A DNA stretch of 64,000 bases, from positions 28,048,628-28,112,627 of the forward strand of contig NC_088305.1 of assembly GCF_032854445.1 (NCBI RefSeq). The letters run 5' to 3'. A model generated the notes under the pieces. The model saw nothing but the letters and a program-made list of their open reading frames with translations. It did not search any database and was not told the DNA's origin. This stretch comes from Liolophura sinensis. Lineage: Eukaryota; Mollusca; Polyplacophora; Chitonida; Chitonidae. The stretch's first letter is position 1. Every line of letters begins with the position of its first letter. Position numbers and translations under genes: made by a program. Shown here one piece after another: positions 32,801 to 44,700 of this stretch.

Positions 32801-33656
32801 TTGATTGCATGTTCTAATTCCGACCTATGTCATATTATGGTGGTGCTTCACTGAAAAAGACACTGGTGACACTAATCTGTTAAGGTGATAAAATAGTATG
32901 GAGTGATGACAGAATTGATTAGATTATTGTTACAAACTATTCTGTTATACATATGACAGAGTTGCTCTGTTAAGCCATCATAACACTTTTGTTGGTGTAA
33001 CAGGGCATATTGTGTTGCATTAAGAAGTTTGTACGGCACACGGCGATGGACGGTCCTCTCCTGGATCGGGATGCGAACATGAGACTTCACTCATCAGTAA
33101 TAAAGTGATATTTAAAAAAACAACAGCGTGAAAACTTGCAATCAAAGAATACGGCAACACAAAAATACGATTACCCCAATTGAGGTCCCCAACCCCTAAA
33201 ACGATTATCCCAAAATCTAGAGTAATATTATCCCAAAGCTTGCTAACATCAACAAAAACCAAGTGAAAAATATTTCGTATGTCAATACGACGATTTCAAA
33301 GCTACTGTAAAATACCACAAAGCTTGAATCGAATGAAGCATAATTGTAGGGTCTACTAACATGTTTTACATTGTACTTCATGAATATTTAACAGAATAAA
33401 GGCTTAGGCTAGTCGTGTTGTAACAGAAACCACGTAACATCATGCCTGGAAATAAGCAGCACGGCGAGGAAAATGAAGTATTTTTACTGGGGCTAAATGT
33501 TCAGTAGAGGACAAAGCTGTCATGTATAATGACTAAATAAGATTGTAAGTTTTTGAATTATGTCAATAGCTAGAAAATTTGCCATTATGTCCTGTACCAA
33601 CTTTAACATTATTTCCAAGCTTGTAACCATTGTACCGAATTAAACGTTTACCCTTT
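29895..33656. repeat. R-I-R element: 2.6-kb repeat flanked by direct repeats of about 0.57-0.60 kb
   Basis: Direct repeats R1 (29895-30460) and R2 (33061-33656) are nearly identical (ctggat start, cgtttaccctt end) and enclose an internal block I (30461-33060) that is the second copy of 1-2617. The layout resembles an LTR element, but the repeats lack TG...CA ends, I see no target duplication, and there is no gag or pol frame. R1 end and I start also share an older internal duplication (aaaatttgccattatgtcct, then acattattt, at 30378 and 30637). A perfect CRE palindrome tgacgtca lies at 31783-31790. A tandem array of R-I units that lost a copy would give the same pattern. Confidence 0.8.
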
Positions 33657-33750
33657 GTTATGTATGACTATTTAACGTCTTCATGTACTGTTAGTCTGCG
33701 GACCTTTGTGTTATATGTTATAAGCATAACAGGCCCTGTTATATATGTAC
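33657..33750. other. Unassigned sequence left of the assembly gap
   Basis: A short stretch with repeated 'tgttata' words (tgttatatgttataagcata). It has no counterpart at the other array copies, so the left border of copy P is not resolved. Confidence 0.3.
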
Positions 33751-33950
33751 NNNNNNNNNNNNNNNNNNNNNNNNNNNNNNNNNNNNNNNNNNNNNNNNNN
33801 NNNNNNNNNNNNNNNNNNNNNNNNNNNNNNNNNNNNNNNNNNNNNNNNNNNNNNNNNNNNNNNNNNNNNNNNNNNNNNNNNNNNNNNNNNNNNNNNNNNN
33901 NNNNNNNNNNNNNNNNNNNNNNNNNNNNNNNNNNNNNNNNNNNNNNNNNN
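33751..33950. other. Assembly gap (200 N)
   Basis: Exactly 200 unknown bases, a conventional placeholder length. The sequence resumes in the middle of a SINE that begins copy P of the segmental array. Confidence 0.99.
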
Positions 33951-34025
33951 AAGTCAGTTTATACTGGCTTCCTCTCCGCTCGTACGCGAGACGGTTTGCC
34001 AACAACCTGTGGATGGTTTTGGGTA
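33951..34025 (+). repeat. SINE fragment interrupted by the gap
   Basis: The fragment aagtcagtttatactggctt, cctctccgctcgtacgcgag and aacctgtggatggttttggg matches the middle of the element at 58223-58385. The head lies in the gap. Confidence 0.7.
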
Positions 34026-34706
34026 ATAAAGATAAAATAAAAGCATACGTGAGGTAAATTGACAACATGCCGGATTTCACCAATTGCGTTTAGGTACCCA
34101 CTCCATGCTTGAAGTCTTGAGTATGTTATTCATTCTTTTCGCTGTGCGTGTGATCTTTGAACACTTACATGGCTTAGGAATTGTACCCAAGACAACGATG
34201 CGTTAGACTCCATTCAGACATTTATGTCAAATGGCGGATTTTTTGTCATGGACATAACCTGAAACACCCGCTTTTCGGAAGTCAATATAGTGAAAAACTC
34301 AAGGTATAGATAGTAAAACCAGAGCAACGACGACAGTGTGAGCATTGGCAAATTGTCACACGTAGCCGCTGAAAAACAGTCTCTGATCAGATTACCTCAG
34401 TTAGGGTTTTGTTCCAGAACTGTTCATGTAAATGTTTAAACTTCAGTAAACCACACATTCCCTCCATGAATTAAGCAAATTCCCTCCATGAATAAGCAAA
34501 TTTAGGTTTAAGAAATGCAGTGATGTTAATTGTAATTTATTAAACGTAACTGATCTATTATTGTGCGGTGATCAAATTTAACATTCAACATTTATACACT
34601 CATTTGTCGCAGTCCTATACCTCGGCATTTCATGAATCTGTAACGAAAATTCAGGTTGTCAGTGGTAAACACCCAATATGTTGATGATGTAATATCAGAG
34701 ACTCAC

Positions 34707-34770
34707 CTGAAGCCATATTGCCAGTGAATACACAAATCACATAAAATACCAACAGAAGCCTTCTCTCCAT
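34707..34770 (-). CDS. Orphan signal-peptide exon of a lectin gene
   Basis: The exon encodes MERRLLLVFYVICVFTGNMA and a Ser, then a phase-1 donor (g|gtgagt). It is nearly identical to the signal exons at 44699-44762 and 59091-59154, which lead into C-type-lectin genes. Its own CTLD, linker and PAN exons should lie to the left but are absent: the gap and the R-I-R element are there instead. It is either a gene cut by the array border or a gene whose remainder is lost in the assembly gap. Confidence 0.6.
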
Positions 34771-37285
34771 CTTGAAGCATCAATCAGCTATCCCGCAAAC
34801 ATATATTCTCTTTTGAAGGACAATTCAGACACTTGTTATCACCTTGAATGTCAATATTATTTCTGACTGAAATAGTTGTGTTGCAATGCTTTGGAATCCG
34901 ATTCACAAGGCTCTGAATAAATTATTCGCGGAAACACAGATGGTCAGTGTTTTTGTTAGTAAGAATAAGTCGTCCTCTAGAAGAATTCTGTTCATTTGCT
35001 AAACATGACAATTCCTGTTACATTGTCCATTTGGAATGAACTCGAATCAAAGACTTGCACCAAACTGATGGCCCACTTCTGGCAACATACTCCAAACACA
35101 AACATACAAGTTAAAATTCCAAACAGTTGATGTGAGAAGTTTCGTACCACGGATCCGTTTCACTCAGTCGGGCCATCTTGAATAATGAAATCAAAGTCGT
35201 TTTCGTTCCAAACCGTTCTACATTTCCTGTATTGATATTTTCCTTCTTGTGTCAATAATATACTCCCTCTGCTTCCAAAGTTACTTGTTGTAGCGTTGCT
35301 TGAAGGCTGGGGCTGATAAAATCGTAGCCAACTGCTTAAACATTCCCCAAGTGATTTCAAGCCTTGTTTGATACTAGATCACGAGACTTCAGTTTCAGCG
35401 AAAGACGAATGCCCATATTAGCATCTCCTGGTGACGTTGTTTGCGATTTTAAAACATTCTCTGCGACTTGGTTTCCGCTGGAATTCTTGCCATAACTTGC
35501 TGTGGCGACGTCACGTTCTCATGGAGTGACGAACCCTCGCTTTCCCACCAAGAACAAATGGAGCCATCCTCAGGTTTTCGGACGAGTAACCGCCTGTGGT
35601 TTGTTTAGGTCTCGTTGCTTCCCGTTCCTGACAGCCCACTTTTAAGCGTATCGACGACTGAATTGTTACTGTGCTTCCTTTCTAACGGGTGCTAATGCTT
35701 CCATTCATTTCTTCATATCTGTAATCCCAATCATTCGCCTCAATCATATCCAGTTAATGCCCCACACCCCACCCCATTGTTTACCTACAAGTCTGAGTCA
35801 GTATCCAACGACACGGGATTTGTCTACGACTCACTGATACGGCCTTAATTACCCACATTATGCATCAATTCACCGCAATACTAAAAACTGTCCATAATGT
35901 TTCCTATACCTTCATGATCACACGTTTATGTCTGGTATGTCTTCTACTACTGATGCTGTTTGCGCAGTGAATTTTAAAACGATTTATTGCTGTGAATACC
36001 ACGGAAAATTAAGTGACTTAAAATCATTGTGAGTGACTTAAATCATTGTTGACATGCTAAGCGATACCTAAGACTAATCACTAACGTTAAAAACCATTTA
36101 ATGTTCAAATAAGATTCATTATGACGGAGGCCAATAACATTCATACATTCAAATATCCTTACATTCTTGGAGGGCGGGTTTTCGGGTCTGGGGTTTTACC
36201 TTTTATAAAAAAAAACACAACTAACTAACACATTTGAAATATATGGTGGGATCTCTGCACCATACTGGCGGCACTAAGACGTTTGAATCGTAAGATTATT
36301 TGTATGTGCTCAGAACAATTATAGACACACATCAATTTTTGTTTTTTGTTTTATTTTTTTTTTGAGGGGGGGAGGGTGGCTTAGATGAAAGATTTAATCA
36401 ACAGAACAGCTGATTTATTTACGCGATCTAAATCTTTGTGACTTTAGATTGTTTACGGGGTCTGTTCTACAATTGCCTTACTGTGAGTGGTATTCACCTG
36501 TAAAAAGTTGGCTCAAACATTACCGATATACAAATCAAGTCAATAGACTTTTTCCCCCTGGATTAGGATTTCTTACCTGGAATATATAGTCAACGATTTC
36601 TACCATCATTAAAAGAAAATCAAACAACTGCTATTCTCTTGCATTCAAACAGTTTTGTTTTATATGTATGTTTCATTATGTAAGGATTAACATCTAGAAT
36701 GGTGTCAGAATGGGGCTTGGACGTCGTGTCTATGCGTTGTGATGGCATTGGTATCCCTGGTAGAAATCTATACAACAGACGCTAATTCATTGTTGATCAT
36801 AAAAGGCTAGACTTCATTACCCATTGCTAGGAATCATTACCCATGTTTACTTGATCCAAACATTAATGTATGGGCAACGAAAATCAGAACACTAATCAAA
36901 TAAATTGCTCTATAACCTGAAACTAACGGCTGAATATCGATTTCAGGCCTGATTTGAGTAAACACTTAAAGCGATAACACTTAAACTTCTTCGAGTGGAA
37001 TTGGATTATGTACGGTTTCAGGGCTTTTCACACGACGTCTATATGGATCCACGTCGTTTTCTCACCTGACACAAGCTTAATGCGGAAGCAGTCATCGGTT
37101 GAGATGGTGTTAATTGAACTTTATCTCATAAGCTGTAGGACCAGGGCTCAAACACCGACTCGGGTCACACCTATGACATTAAAACTGGGAAACCTTGGCA
37201 TCACTTTACTTGCACTCAGCTTTAGAAGAACAAACATAGTAGTGGTAGACCAGGTGTCAGTATCATGTGATTGAGTATAGGCTGT
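34771..37285. other. Upstream non-coding block, present in all three copies
   Basis: No gene is recognised. All three copies keep a TATA-like atatatgtttg about 35 bp before the signal-exon ATG and a long conserved stretch. A G-run (gaggggggggagggtgg) lies at about 36364-36380. A 95-codon frame in copy Q (45331-45618, minus) is not maintained in copy P, so I do not call it a gene. Confidence 0.5.
34795..34820 (-). promoter_or_regulatory. TATA-like box shared by the lectin signal exons
   Basis: On the minus strand a gaatatatgtttgc-type sequence lies about 35 bp before the ATG at 34768-34770. The same element precedes the ATGs at 44760-44762 and 59152-59154. If it is a TATA box, the 5' UTR would be very short. 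Confidence 0.35.
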
Positions 37286-37925
37286 CGTGTCTGGTGTTTT
37301 CGGTATGACGTGACAGTATGTGGTCTTTGGGCGCGGCCCGCTACATTGAGTTCGGCATGACGTGCCAGTGGTATAGCGCCATGAATATGTCGGCTTTGGG
37401 TGCGGGCCATGCATATGTCGACTTTGGTTGCGGCCCGCTACAATGAGTAATGGCATGACGAGACAATGCTACAGCGACATGATATGTCGGCTTTGAGTGC
37501 GGCCGCTACTTTGAGTCCGGCATGACATGCCCGTGGGGACAGCGACATGAAACATGTCGGATTTGGGTGTGGAGGGACAAATTCGGCATGACGTGCTAAT
37601 GGTACAACGGCATAAAGATGTCGGCATTGAGAGCAGTCCGCTACATTGAGTTCGGCGTGACGTGCCGGTGGTACAGCACCATAAATATGTCGGCTTTGTG
37701 TGCGGCCCGCTACATTTAGTTCAGCATGTCGTGACGGTGGTACAGCGCCATGAGAATGTCCGCTTTGTGGTGCGGCCCGCTATTTTGAGTTCAGCATGAC
37801 ATGCCAGTGGCACAGCGCCATGAACATGTCGGATTTGGGTGTGGCGGGATAAATTCGGCATGACGTGCCAGTGGTACAACGGCATGAACATGTCCGACTT
37901 TAGGTGCGATCTGCTAGTAAAGTAA
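37286..37925. repeat. 69-bp minisatellite, copy P
   Basis: The unit contains ttcggcatgacgtgccagtg, gtacagcgccatgaatatgt and cggctttgggtgcggcccgc, then tacattgag. About nine units. Each carries GGCATGACGTGCC, an inverted repeat GGCA/TGCC around a CRE-like TGACG. The period of 69 bp leaves an open frame on the minus strand, which I treat as accidental. Confidence 0.9.
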
Positions 37926-37974
37926 AGCTATTTTGTATATGTATGTAGGAAATGTGGCTTTAAGTCATACTTTA

Positions 37975-38225
37975 CAATTTTTCAGTCACATGAAAAAAAT
38001 GAGGAGCCGTTGGATTGCGTAAATATACTGTGTCTTCGTGTGACAGAGCGATACCATGCTGCTGTCAAAGTGCTGCCGCCACTGGAGTATTATGCCGACC
38101 ACACCACACAATGACAACCCACCCAGTCACTTTATACTGACACTAGGCCAACCAGCCCTGCTTCCTTGCTCTAACCTCTCAGTGCTGAACGCCTAGCAAG
38201 GCAGCAACGAGTACCAAGTCTTTGG
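37975..38225 (-). repeat. Family-2 SINE-like repeat, copy P
   Basis: Shares caatttttcagtcacatga, gtgctgccgccactggagta, tatgccgaccacaccaca and ctctcagtgctgaacgcc with 62636-62883, and more distantly with 10330-10600 and 15005-15365. Confidence 0.65.
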
Positions 38226-38621
38226 TATGAGCTGAAACATGTATGATTTCACGGGTCCTGACCATCAGGCGGATACTTTAGCCTTTAACCAGGGAAGCGG
38301 TTATTTTAGTTGAAGATGTATTTTCTATCATGATCGCAGACACATACTAGTTCATTGCAAGAAAATGTCACAAGAAAATGTTATACTCAGGGTTAGAACT
38401 ATTGAACACCAGAACATAGCGACTATAATGACATTGGAGTGGCATTTAACCCCTAATCTACCTTTTTGCGAAGCAGGCGATCTCCATCAACTACGCCACT
38501 ACAGATTGGTATCTTTGTCCATATTTGTGGCGGGGGTTTTCCTTCGCGTGTTACCATTTACTTGTCATGTAGTTACATATTAAAATGTCATAAAGGCTGT
38601 CTCGGAACCACAGGAATTTGG

Positions 38622-38627
38622 TTTATT
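38622..38627 (-). terminator. Polyadenylation signal AATAAA of lectin gene P
   Basis: tttatt on the plus strand reads AATAAA on the minus strand, about 140 bases past the original stop position at 38766. The same site is at 63288-63293 downstream of copy R. Confidence 0.5.
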
Positions 38628-38765
38628 GTGCAGAATACAGTGTATATACAATAATACAGAATGAGAAGTTGGAAGTTAAATTAAACAATAACTTAATTTA
38701 AATATCACATAAATCTCTTTAAAGAAAAACATTAATGGTTGTTTTTCTAATCACTTCGTGTTCTT

Positions 38766-41700
38766 CTAGACACCAACAACTCGATAGCACTCAGAATCTG
38801 TAGGACATGTGTTGTACACCACAGAAGGGCACAATAGAGCGCACAGTCCTCGGGTAACTCGACACGAACTCCTCTACAGCTATTGTCATTTATACATTTG
38901 ACTACACAGTCCAATATGCTCCTCACAGGCGAAGTGGTCGTAGAATATCAAGATACTCTTCTGTGTATCTGTGTAAATAAAACTTTTGAAAACCGGGACA
39001 CAATGATCCACCCTACAAAATCAAACAAAAAGATATTGAGACGTAAAACTAATAAGAGATCATAGTATACTGACTCCAGATCGACCAGAACGCTACTAGA
39101 CCAGATACCCGAGGCGCCCCTGTAGCCTAGTGATTTCGCGTTCCAGGACATCACAGCGAACCAGCAGCCTCTCACCAATACACTCGCTGTGAGTTCATAT
39201 TTAGTTCTCACTGTATTCTTTTAAGGGTGTGCGTGGGAAGTTCTGGCACCAAAACTGCGGATGGTCGTGGGTGTCCTCCGGGCTCTGTCCGGTTTCATCC
39301 CACCATAATGTTGGTCGCCGATGATGATGTGAAATATTCTTGAATACGGCTTAAAATACCAATCAAATGAATAAATAAATACAAAGACCTACTTACTCGT
39401 GTCTGGTGAAGCAGAGAGGGATGTCGCCGATGTTGCCGTCGCTGTTGTTGATGTTGTTGTTGTTGCTACCAATACAGAAGAAAATATAGTTTGTTTTACT
39501 AAAAATACTGACCATCTCTTACTTGGTTTATCTGAGTGAAAGAAAAATAACTTACTCCTATTTGCACAAGAAATTATATTTAATCATGCTAGTTGTAATA
39601 CCTGAAACTATTCTATGCGACATTGTCAAGAACCTTCCTTTCTTCATGAGAGTGCACAACATGTGTTAGTTCTGAGTTCAGACGACTAACAAAGTTATTA
39701 ACCGCCTACTGATAAAGTCCAGTACATTTTTTTGTTTTCAATCCAACAGATCCACAACTTTATCTTTCCAGACGACGCCGAGTGCGGCCAACACGAAAAG
39801 GCGAGTAGCGAATTTTGGCTCCTGTCGATCCGCAATGTATATTTGGAACGACAGGAAATTTGTGTAAATTTGGTCTTCATTATTTACGAAATCTAGTTGA
39901 TTTGGAATCACGAAAACTGTATGATTAATGAAACGTGATTTGTGGCGTACAGTTTGGATAGTTTGAGGACAGCACGCCTCTAAAAGACGGAACTTCATGC
40001 TTGTCAACGGAAGTATTTGTGAAAGCTAAGCTGGACAAAATAAAACAGATCTCAGAGCTAAACAAGTATTATTGTCTTCTATTTTCTATTTTAAAAATAC
40101 GTTTTAGGGCGATGTAGGACAAACTGCACTGTTATTCGTACACGTGACTTACAATATTGACCCATTTATTTATATTTACCGGTTACCTTGTAGTCAATGT
40201 AATTTCACATACACATTGTCGATTTGTTTCATATGTTTAACAATCCAGAGTAAGTCATGTTCACAATGTGAACATTTATTTTGTGGCTTTTCTACTCTGT
40301 ATGCGATATCCTGACATGCCTGAAGAAAGAACCTAATTCGACTCAGCTCTGAGAACATTTTGTCACGTGTTGTTCCAAATCAATGATGTGTTGTATGTTA
40401 GAGTCTGGATCTGGTGCACAATTTAAGCTGACACTCTGGTACACTCCGGTGCACAATTAAGGCTGACACTCCGGTACACTCCGGTGCACAATTAAGGCAG
40501 ACATTCTGATGCACTCTGGTACACTCCGGAACACTATGGTGCACAATTTCGAATGGCACCCTGGTACACTCCAGTACACTCCGGTCCACAATTTACGTTG
40601 ACACTCCAGTACACCCCGGTATACAATTAAGGCTGACACTTCAATACACTTCGGTGCACAATTAAGGCTGGCTCCCCATGTACTCTGGTACACTCCGGTC
40701 CACTCCGGTGCACGATTAAGACTTACACTCTAGTACACTTCGGTACACTCCGGTGCACAATTAAGACTTACACTTCAGTACACCCCGGAGCACAGTCAAG
40801 ACTTACACTCTGGTAAACTCCGGTGCATAATTAAGACTTATAATCTGATTAGAAACAACAGATCCTTTGCTCTTAAACCACATTGGTCATCGAAAAATGC
40901 GTAGGATGCATATGGCCTGAACTTGAATTACCCGCCTGAGAAGCCAGATACACCCGGAAGATTTCCAAGCTTGACCTCTTGTATATCGAAGACGACAGAA
41001 AACCTTCAACCGCCATTAAGTAAATGACAAGCTCTCCTACACATAACGCATATATTTTCACGTGTACATCGAGCTGAATGCATGTACCTTGTGTTAAAAG
41101 CCAAATGATCTTCCTTCATATCACACCAAATAATAAGTCGAGTTTATTTACCTTTAAACTCTTTTAGTGAAGGAAAAGGGATTCCTACTGTATTATGTGA
41201 GTTGCAAAAATTGTTAGACAAGTTTTATTGACAATAATTTACCAATCGCTCCTCTGGCTGTGTTTTGGTAGGTTCTCAAATGTTCAGGTTCTGAGTTTTT
41301 CCATAGCTTGTCGACTAGAAACAACATTTTGTTTAACTTGTTTCTGTAATAGTAAGTGTAACCAAAAAAAGTTGCCTACTACTATTTTGATACATGGTAC
41401 AGTAGAGCTTTTTTACCTTCAGCGACAAGAGTTCAACTCGAAACTCCTACATTCCCCTTAAGACTGTAGTCAGAAGATATAATGTCAAAGTCTGAAGTTG
41501 ACCTACACAGCCTACACAATTGTTTTCAGGCTTGGATTCCGCTCTCCATTTTCGAACATGTTTATTTTTTAAATCCTTTAAAAGATTAATTTTGATCCTC
41601 AGACAGACATCATCTTACATTCTTCAAAAATAATTCCAACATTTTCTATGTACATACATAATTCATATGTACATACACTAATTGATCACAGATGACATCG

Positions 41701-44700
41701 TGCACGTATATATGTAAACTTGTTATGAATTATATCACATAACATATTTATTTTGTTCCTACTGCAGAAAAACTTACTTGTTTCACGTTCACAGATGACT
41801 GCATAAGAAGAGGAACGCGAAGTTGATGCCCATTTTGCGGAAGTTTGTTTGTATGCCCGGTTTCCTGAAACGGTATCCGCCCATCGGGTGTCGCTGCTCG
41901 ACACTATCTGCCCGGAATTCACCCATCTCCAAACACCTGATGATTTTGACAATCCCAGCCAGTGTTGAATACCTGTAGAAGTGTAATATTTAATTATTTA
42001 TTGATCTATTTGATGTTTTTGATTGATTTTTGGATTTTTAGATTTATTGATTTATTTATGTTATTTTAGTTAGTTACTGATAGCCACGCTGATTTATTTG
42101 TTTATAGCCTTTTTTTCATTTTCTCATTGCCCATCTGATTGCCACAGTCAAGTGTTGAACAAGGTAAACAAAACAGATTAAACACAGTATGAGTTAAGCA
42201 TAGTCAATTTAATCTCCACAACAAAGGAAATCTTACTGGTTTGTGCGTTGAGCCATTCTTGTCCATCCTCCTCTTCCAACTGTACAAGGTAAAGGCCGTT
42301 ATCCTTACACGTGGATTTCGCCTTTGTGTACACGGCATGGCCGGGCCATACATAGTAACACGAGCCTGTGTCCAAACGGTAGTACGTGTTCATAGTACCA
42401 GGGACAGGCGGGCAACCTGGCGACAGGAAACAAATATTAAAAACCTCAACAAATAATTTTTTGACTTGGTGATAGAGCGCCAGGGTAAAAGTCGAGAGAC
42501 CAGGGATTAAACCTGGATCGGGCCATATCAAAGCGGTACTTGGCATCTCCTTGGTTCTCAGCATTGAAAGGTTAAGGCGAAAAGGTGGATTAGCCCACTT
42601 CCAGTATAATGTGACTGGGTGAGGAGTCTTCGGCATGGTGCTTCAATGAAAGCAAAACGGTGCAGAGTGTTTAGGGTTTTGGCAGGGTTTTTAGGGTTTA
42701 TACATTTGGCGTTTTTGTCTGGTACAGCTTTGCGATGCCTTTATGGCAGTGAGGTTAGCCTGATACAACAGCACAGTGATTCAGGAGCCTTTCACCAAGG
42801 TAACCGGTATGAGCGCCAAGCTCTTGTTGGCTTCTTCCCTGGTTGTACGTGGGAAAGCCTTCCAGTAACCTGCGGATGGTGGTGTGTTTTCGATCAGCTT
42901 GATGCATGTAATAACGATCAGATAAAAAATAAACGGTCCCCTAAATATTCCTGCTGCACCACAAACGCCACAAACAAAAGCAAACGGAAGTAATGCACAA
43001 TTTGGCTTCCACAGAAATCTTCGCAGTCAGAGGAAACGGACACGACTGATCATGCCAACACATCAGTGCATGTCCATGAAAGCACACGTAGCACTATTTC
43101 CCCTATTTAATATGCATAAACACAATGTCTACTGTAACAGTCTACGGATGGATTGCAAGACGCCACGTGTATTGGTAAACATAATCAAGATTGTAGTTAT
43201 GTGGCGTTATCATGCCCTTTTACACTTAAACCCTTCTCCCTTATCAAACCACCATCCAACTTCCCTCTCTCCACTCCGGATATGTGTGGGACAGATTTAT
43301 GGTTTAGTGAATTCATATATATGACGGTGAAATCATGACAGACGTATGCTACAATATGTAACCAGAACTTTGACACCATCTTTCAGTTCGGTAAGTTTTC
43401 ATAATCATGTAAAACCCCACCAGAGCCTTCAAAATTTACTTATAATAAGCCTATGCTGGAGCAAAAGTGTATTCATTGTGGGCGTTGAACAGAAACTGGT
43501 GATGGCTGAATGATTTCCGATAAATCCGCTCTGTGGATAGAATACTAGTATACCGATTTTACAGGTTAATGGATTTTAAAAGAGTCCCACATGACTAACT
43601 ACGTGACTTACATAACCCCAGACTTTTCTATTATCTCCGCTTGTTAAATCGATTTCATAACAGCGCAAAGTAGATGTACACAGAATAGGCATTAACGCCA
43701 GTGTCTTCTCTGGGCGAACATTACGCAAGCTGGTTATGAAATTGTTCTGTATGTTTAGCCGGTTTAGCTATCAGAGGATAACACCTTGAGATATGTGGCC
43801 AGTCTGGTATGGTAATTTCAAGTGGTGATGACAGTATTATCTTAGAACAAATAAATAATAATAACAAGTAGATAGCACCTCTCAGACAAATGTATTCCCA
43901 TGAGGTTTTACAGGAAACTGGGTGGAAAAATATATACAGGAAGTATATATGTAAGATAACGTTATGGTAGATGGCCTTTGGACTCCTGCTATCTTTAAAA
44001 GGGTTTCTTTTCTCCAAGATACACAGGTGAAAATGTAAAAATCCTTTCCGTTTTAATTTAATCAACCGCACTTTTTTACCTTATTCTACCAAAGGCTTGG
44101 GGCTATAGTGACGGAGGGTGGGGGGGGGGGGGGGGGGAGGGAGGGGTGATACTTCACTACTGTCTAAGCATTTACATGAATACTTAGAATCAATATGGCC
44201 TCCATGGCATGGTGGATAGAGTGCTAGAGCAGCCTACTACCTCCGGAGATAATCATCAGTGCGGTTCCTGTGAGTTCAAGTCCAGTTCATACTGGCTTCA
44301 TCTCCGCTCGTACGTGCGAGGGTTTTACAGCCACCTGCGGATGGTTTTGGGTAAAAAAGATAACATAAAAGCATACCTCAGGTAAAACTCACACATGATC
44401 ACTGAACTCTTACATGGCTTAGATTTATTTATTTATTTCATTGGAGTTTTACGCAGCACTCAAGAATATTTCATTTATACGACGGCGGCCAGCATGATGG
44501 TTGGAGGAAACCGGGACGAGCTCGGGGGAAACCAACGACCATCCACAGGTTGCTGACATCACATTTTTAACATTCAACATTTATACACTCATTTATCTCA
44601 GCCCTATACCTCGGCATTCATGAATCTGAATGTAACGTAAATTTTGCTTGTCAGTCGTAAATACACAATGTATTGATAATATATTACCTGAGACTCACCT

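Larger units (their letters stand above)
33951..44190. repeat. Segmental duplication copy P of the lectin array
   Basis: This copy is collinear with Q (from 44195) and R (from 58210). In order it has a SINE remnant, signal exon, upstream non-coding block, 69-bp minisatellite, family-2 SINE, PAN exon, family-1 SINE, linker exon, 35-bp minisatellite and two CTLD exons. The signal-exon starts in P and Q are 9992 bp apart, which gives the basic unit length. Confidence 0.9.

Noticed and set aside
29895-33656. An ordinary LTR retrotransposon
   Set aside because: The flanking repeats lack TG...CA ends, no target duplication or primer-binding site was found, and no gag or pol frame exists. I left it as an unclassified repeat.
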